From the NCBI GenBank assembly GCA_902462525.1, contig CABQCA010000031.1:1-17764 (forward strand): 17,764 nucleotides of DNA. The letters are read 5' to 3'. This document shows positions 15,394 through 17,764 of the stretch, piece after piece. Positions within the stretch are counted from its first letter, which is position 1. Each line of letters opens with the position of its first letter. The position numbers and the translations under genes are program-made. The notes below the pieces were generated by a model. It was not told where the DNA came from. It saw nothing but the letters and a program-made list of their open reading frames with translations, and did not search any database. The DNA is from an uncultured Porphyromonadaceae bacterium. GTDB taxonomy: Bacteria; Bacteroidota; Bacteroidia; Bacteroidales; Muribaculaceae.

Positions 15394-15457
15394 TGTTAAC
15401 AATCGGGAAGTGTTAAAGTTCGGGCGACATCGAAGTCATCACTTCCCCGCTTTAACA
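15394..15457. repeat. Overlapping inverted repeats in the rprX leader
   Basis: The stretch holds the palindrome TGTTAACA (15394-15401) and TGTTAAAG (15411-15418), with its exact inverse CTTTAACA at 15450-15457. It also holds GGGAAGTG (15405-15412) with its exact inverse CACTTCCC (15440-15447). The two 8-bp pairs interleave, so in the rprX leader RNA they cannot both form as simple nested hairpins; they could be alternative structures. As DNA they may equally be protein-binding half-sites. Confidence 0.7.
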
Positions 15458-15465
15458 TTTCGCGT

Positions 15466-15497
15466 CAAAATTAACAAATAAATGTGAAAACGCCAAA
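15466..15497 (-). promoter_or_regulatory. rprX promoter (-33 TTTG, 20-bp spacer, -7 TAATTTTG)
   Basis: On the - strand, TTTG (complement of 15494-15497) and TAATTTTG (complement of 15466-15473) match the Bacteroidota sigma-factor consensus TTTG / TAnnTTTG with a 20-bp spacer. Transcription should start near 15460, giving rprX a leader of about 120 nt. It is the best-scoring promoter I can see in the window. Confidence 0.7.
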
Positions 15498-15516
15498 TTT
15501 AACTGTGTTAAAGTTG
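15494..15516. promoter_or_regulatory. 23-bp near-palindromic operator candidate at rprX
   Basis: CAAATTTAAC (15494-15503), a 3-nt centre TGT, and GTTAAAGTTG (15507-15516) form inverted arms matching at 9 of 10 positions. One end is the -33 TTTG itself, so a bound regulator would contact or overlap the promoter edge. GTTAA/TTAAC copies also occur at 15395-15400, 15412-15416, 15452-15456, 15471-15475 and 15518-15522. Autoregulation by the RprY-like regulator is a natural hypothesis but is not shown by sequence. Confidence 0.55.
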
Positions 15517-15526
15517 ATTAACGGCT

Positions 15527-16954
15527 TCAATCTTCCGCCGCATCCGGCGCCACTCCGTGGGGCAGAGTGAAATGCAGCCATACGAAGGCGATTATTCCCG
15601 CTATGAGTGAGCCTCCCACAATACCGAGTTTGGCATGGTCGAGCAGTGCGGCCTGAGCTGGTACGGCGGCATCGAAACTCAGAGTGGCTATGAAGAGCGA
15701 CACAGTGAATCCTATGCCGCCAAGCATGGCGGTTGAAGCCATCATGTGCCAGTTGGCATGTGCCGGCATGGGCGCCAGACCGAGTCTGACGGTGAGCCAA
15801 GAGAACGTGAGTATGCCCAAGAATTTTCCCGCAATCAGCGATACCATCACAGCGAGCGAAATGCCTTCGAATATGCTTGCCGGCTCCATGCCGAGCAGCA
15901 GGATTCCGGCGTTGGCAAAGGCGAAGAGTGGCACGATGAAGTAGTTTACTATAGGATGCAGCGAGTCCTCGAGGTCCTGAAGCGGTGAGATCACCTTGTC
16001 GGAGGCGCTTTCTACTTCCTTCAGCCAGTTCATCTGTTCCTTGTCGAGAATCGATTTGCGGGTGAGGTCTTCTTCATCGTCCTGCTGGAAGTGAGATATG
16101 GATTTTTTTATCTGTCGGATATATTTTTTTGGTGCGAACACGGGAGTGGCCGGCACGCAGAATGCCACCAGAACACCGGCGATAGTAGGATGGATTCCTG
16201 AGTTGAGGAAGAGAAACCATATGACGCCGCCTATGCCGATGTAGAATATTTTGCTCTTGATGCGTAGCACCGAGCCAAGAAGCAGCACGCCGAAGAGAAT
16301 TGCGGCATAGACAAGCAGCATCACCTCTATGTGAGTGGAGTAGAAAGCCGCGATGACAATGATGCCGCCGATGTCGTCGACAACGGCAAGGGTGGTCAGA
16401 AATATCTTGATCGACAGTGGAACACGCTTGCCCAGCATTGCAAGGACGCCGAGCGAGAAAGCGATATCGGTGGCCATGGGTATGGCGGCACCACCAGCAT
16501 ATTCGGTCCCGCGGCTCAGGAGGTAGAAAATCAGGACCGGCACCACCATGCCGCCGATGGCGCCTACTATCGGAAGCAGAGCCTGCTTGAACGACGACAG
16601 TTCGCCCACAAGCACCTCACGCTTTATTTCAAGACCTATGCTGAAAAAGAAAATAGCCATCAGGGCATCGTTGATGAAAGCCAGCAGCGACATCGGATGG
16701 CCGTCGTGACTGAAGAAATTGAAATTTCCGAGCTGAAGACGGACTTCCTGCTCCCAGAATGAGAAATATGTGTGGTTGATGCCGGGTATGTTTGCTATGA
16801 CGAGGGCTAATACTGTTGCTGCTATAAGAATATTGCCACCCGAAGCATGGCGCTGGAGTGCCTGACGGGCTGCGAAGAATATGCCTTTCTGAAAAACCGA
16901 GCGCTCCTCGATTTCCCATTCGGCAGGCTTGCGGTGTGATGAAGAAGTGTTCAT
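15527..16954 (-). CDS. nhaA: Na+/H+ antiporter NhaA
   Basis: A 475-residue inner-membrane antiporter, longer than the roughly 390-residue Escherichia coli protein because of an extended N-terminus and a charged cytoplasmic loop (about residues 275-335, with QQDDEEDLTRK). Signature motifs are present: FFFSIGLEIKRE, IPMATDIAFSLG with Asp163 (counterpart of Asp133 of E. coli NhaA), and TTLAVVDDIGGI with the ion-binding pair Asp193/Asp194 (counterparts of Asp163/Asp164). It exports Na+ in exchange for protons. The ATG at 16954 is the natural start. It lies upstream of rprX on the same strand with a 189-bp gap containing the rprX promoter. No clear terminator follows nhaA, so read-through into rprXY is possible. 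Confidence 0.96.
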   Translation of the reverse strand: MNTSSSHRKPAEWEIEERSVFQKGIFFAARQALQRHASGGNILIAATVLALVIANIPGINHTYFSFWEQEVRLQLGNFNFFSHDGHPMSLLAFINDALMAIFFFSIGLEIKREVLVGELSSFKQALLPIVGAIGGMVVPVLIFYLLSRGTEYAGGAAIPMATDIAFSLGVLAMLGKRVPLSIKIFLTTLAVVDDIGGIIVIAAFYSTHIEVMLLVYAAILFGVLLLGSVLRIKSKIFYIGIGGVIWFLFLNSGIHPTIAGVLVAFCVPATPVFAPKKYIRQIKKSISHFQQDDEEDLTRKSILDKEQMNWLKEVESASDKVISPLQDLEDSLHPIVNYFIVPLFAFANAGILLLGMEPASIFEGISLAVMVSLIAGKFLGILTFSWLTVRLGLAPMPAHANWHMMASTAMLGGIGFTVSLFIATLSFDAAVPAQAALLDHAKLGIVGGSLIAGIIAFVWLHFTLPHGVAPDAAED

Positions 16955-16990
16955 GTTCTATGTTGTCTTTTTTACCTTTAATATCAGTAC

Positions 16991-17001
16991 TATTTGTTAA
17001 T
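16991..17001 (-). promoter_or_regulatory. 11-mer shared between nhaA and rprX upstream regions
   Basis: ATTAACAAATA on the - strand here, about 37 bp before the nhaA start, is identical to the + strand sequence at 15470-15480 within the rprX promoter. It contains the same TTAAC core. A shared regulator is one explanation; both regions are A+T-rich, so chance is not excluded. Confidence 0.35.
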
Positions 17002-17048
17002 AAACGTAAAAATAAAGGTTTTGATATATAAAGATACAAAATAATCAG

Positions 17049-17056
17049 TAACTTTG
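17049..17056 (+). promoter_or_regulatory. Candidate -7 element TAACTTTG
   Basis: TAACTTTG matches TAnnTTTG and ends 7 bp before the ATG of the terminal lipoprotein gene. The nearest upstream TTTG (17020-17023) is 25 bp away, longer than the usual 19-21. If real, the transcript would have almost no leader. Confidence 0.35.
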
Positions 17057-17063
17057 TTGTCTT

Positions 17064-17764
17064 ATGAAAAAGAAATCAATCATTATAAGCCTGATATTCT
17101 GCTCGCTCGCCATGCTTCTTGCTGGTTGCAACGACGATGTTTTTATTAAGCCGCTCGAAGTGTCGCCGGCCGATGGCTCCATAGGTCCGGGAAACAAGGA
17201 AATGTCTATAGCCGTAGAAGGTGAGAGTTGGAAGGTCGGCGAAGTACATTTCTTCACAAATAATATTGATATACTGGCGCGTGAGAACGACGGCCGATGG
17301 CATGTGTCTTCTCCATTTGTCAACATCTGCGTCGACAGAACATCGAAAGGCGTTGATGTGAAGTTCGAACGTCTTGTCTCGAAAGAGAACGGCACACTGT
17401 ATATTCAGATAGAGGATGAATACGACGTGAAGTTTATCAGTATTGATGTGTTGCCCTCCGATGAATTCTCAATAGAAATAGTAGATGTGAGGTACCGGCT
17501 GGACCAATGGTCGGGCTACCCGGACGAAGATTTTGATTATCCGGATCTTCGGGTTACATATCCTCACGGGCTTTCCGAGGCTACGGTCTACACATTTCCG
17601 GAAGTCAAGAAACTACCGGTACTGTATTGTTTCAGATCATACATTGATGAGGACTATTTTCGGTACAGTGTCCTCAACAGCCACATTCAGGTTCCTGTGC
17701 CGACTTACAGTACAACCGGCATCGGCTGGAGCATGAAGGGTGAGACTGCCGGGCTTACTACAAG
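17064..17764 (+). CDS. Lipoprotein of unknown function, 3' end outside the window
   Basis: From the ATG at 17064 the frame is open for 233 codons to the end of the window, with no stop. The N-terminus is a textbook lipoprotein signal: Lys-Lys-Lys, a hydrophobic core, then Leu-Ala-Gly-Cys with Cys22 lipidated. The next residues are Asn-Asp-Asp, an acidic stretch of a kind seen in lipoproteins of this phylum. Residues about 35-130 look like a beta-sandwich. The strand pattern (SWKVGEVHFFTNN, GRWHVSSPFVNICVDR, GTLYIQIEDEYDVKFISI) vaguely recalls BACON-like domains but lacks enough of the consensus to name it. Residues after 140 are rich in Tyr, Asp and Pro (for example GYPDEDFDYPDL) and unrecognised. 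It is divergent from nhaA across a 109-bp gap. Codon use looks like its neighbours. Confidence 0.8.
   Translation, partial: MKKKSIIISLIFCSLAMLLAGCNDDVFIKPLEVSPADGSIGPGNKEMSIAVEGESWKVGEVHFFTNNIDILARENDGRWHVSSPFVNICVDRTSKGVDVKFERLVSKENGTLYIQIEDEYDVKFISIDVLPSDEFSIEIVDVRYRLDQWSGYPDEDFDYPDLRVTYPHGLSEATVYTFPEVKKLPVLYCFRSYIDEDYFRYSVLNSHIQVPVPTYSTTGIGWSMKGETAGLTT

Overview
The window looks like chromosomal DNA from a gut member of the Bacteroidales, most likely near Muribaculaceae; the exact genus is inference. The reasons are a FeoA-FeoB fusion, an RprX/RprY-type two-component pair, a DUF3316-like barrel, TlpA-like and S41 lipoproteins, secreted proteins cleaved at Ala-Gln, general lack of Shine-Dalgarno sequences, and promoter elements of the Bacteroidota form (-33 TTTG, -7 TAnnTTTG). 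No tRNA, rRNA, insertion sequence, integrase or CRISPR array was seen, and no gap between genes exceeds about 240 bases.

Left block (19-7028, + strand): six closely spaced genes, nearly all exported. They are a DUF3316-like outer-membrane protein, an S41 peptidase lipoprotein 1 bp downstream, a LacX-type aldose 1-epimerase, a small beta-rich exported protein, a GH30 glycoside hydrolase, and a large lipoprotein ending in a thioredoxin-fold domain with a WCGPC motif. There is no SusC/SusD pair, so this is not a classical polysaccharide utilisation locus.

Middle block: the convergent gap 7029-7267 is filled by a degenerate array of roughly 8-bp units. It reads GGCTGAC-like on the left and GTCAGCC-like on the right, giving a giant imperfect palindrome with a neat 40-nt hairpin at its centre. 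A secreted metallophosphoesterase/PQQ-like propeller fusion follows on the - strand. Divergent from it is a secreted leucine-rich-repeat protein with exact 21-residue repeats and a partial cysteine ladder, closed by a strong intrinsic terminator.

Right block (10452-16954, - strand): feoAB (ferrous iron uptake), rprY and rprX (response regulator and sensor kinase, kinase gene first in the transcript), and nhaA (Na+/H+ antiporter). The rprX upstream region is the best regulatory signal in the window. It has a consensus Bacteroidota promoter with a 20-bp spacer, a 23-bp near-palindrome built on GTTAA/TTAAC overlapping the -33 element, several further GTTAA/TTAAC copies, and an unusually good Shine-Dalgarno. 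An 11-mer from this region recurs upstream of nhaA. The window ends inside a + strand lipoprotein gene of unknown function (17064 onward).

Overall most genes are recognisable core-type Bacteroidales genes. I found no convincing new multi-gene system. The items most worth a second look are the palindromic array at 7029-7270, the rprX control region, and the cysteine-ladder LRR protein.
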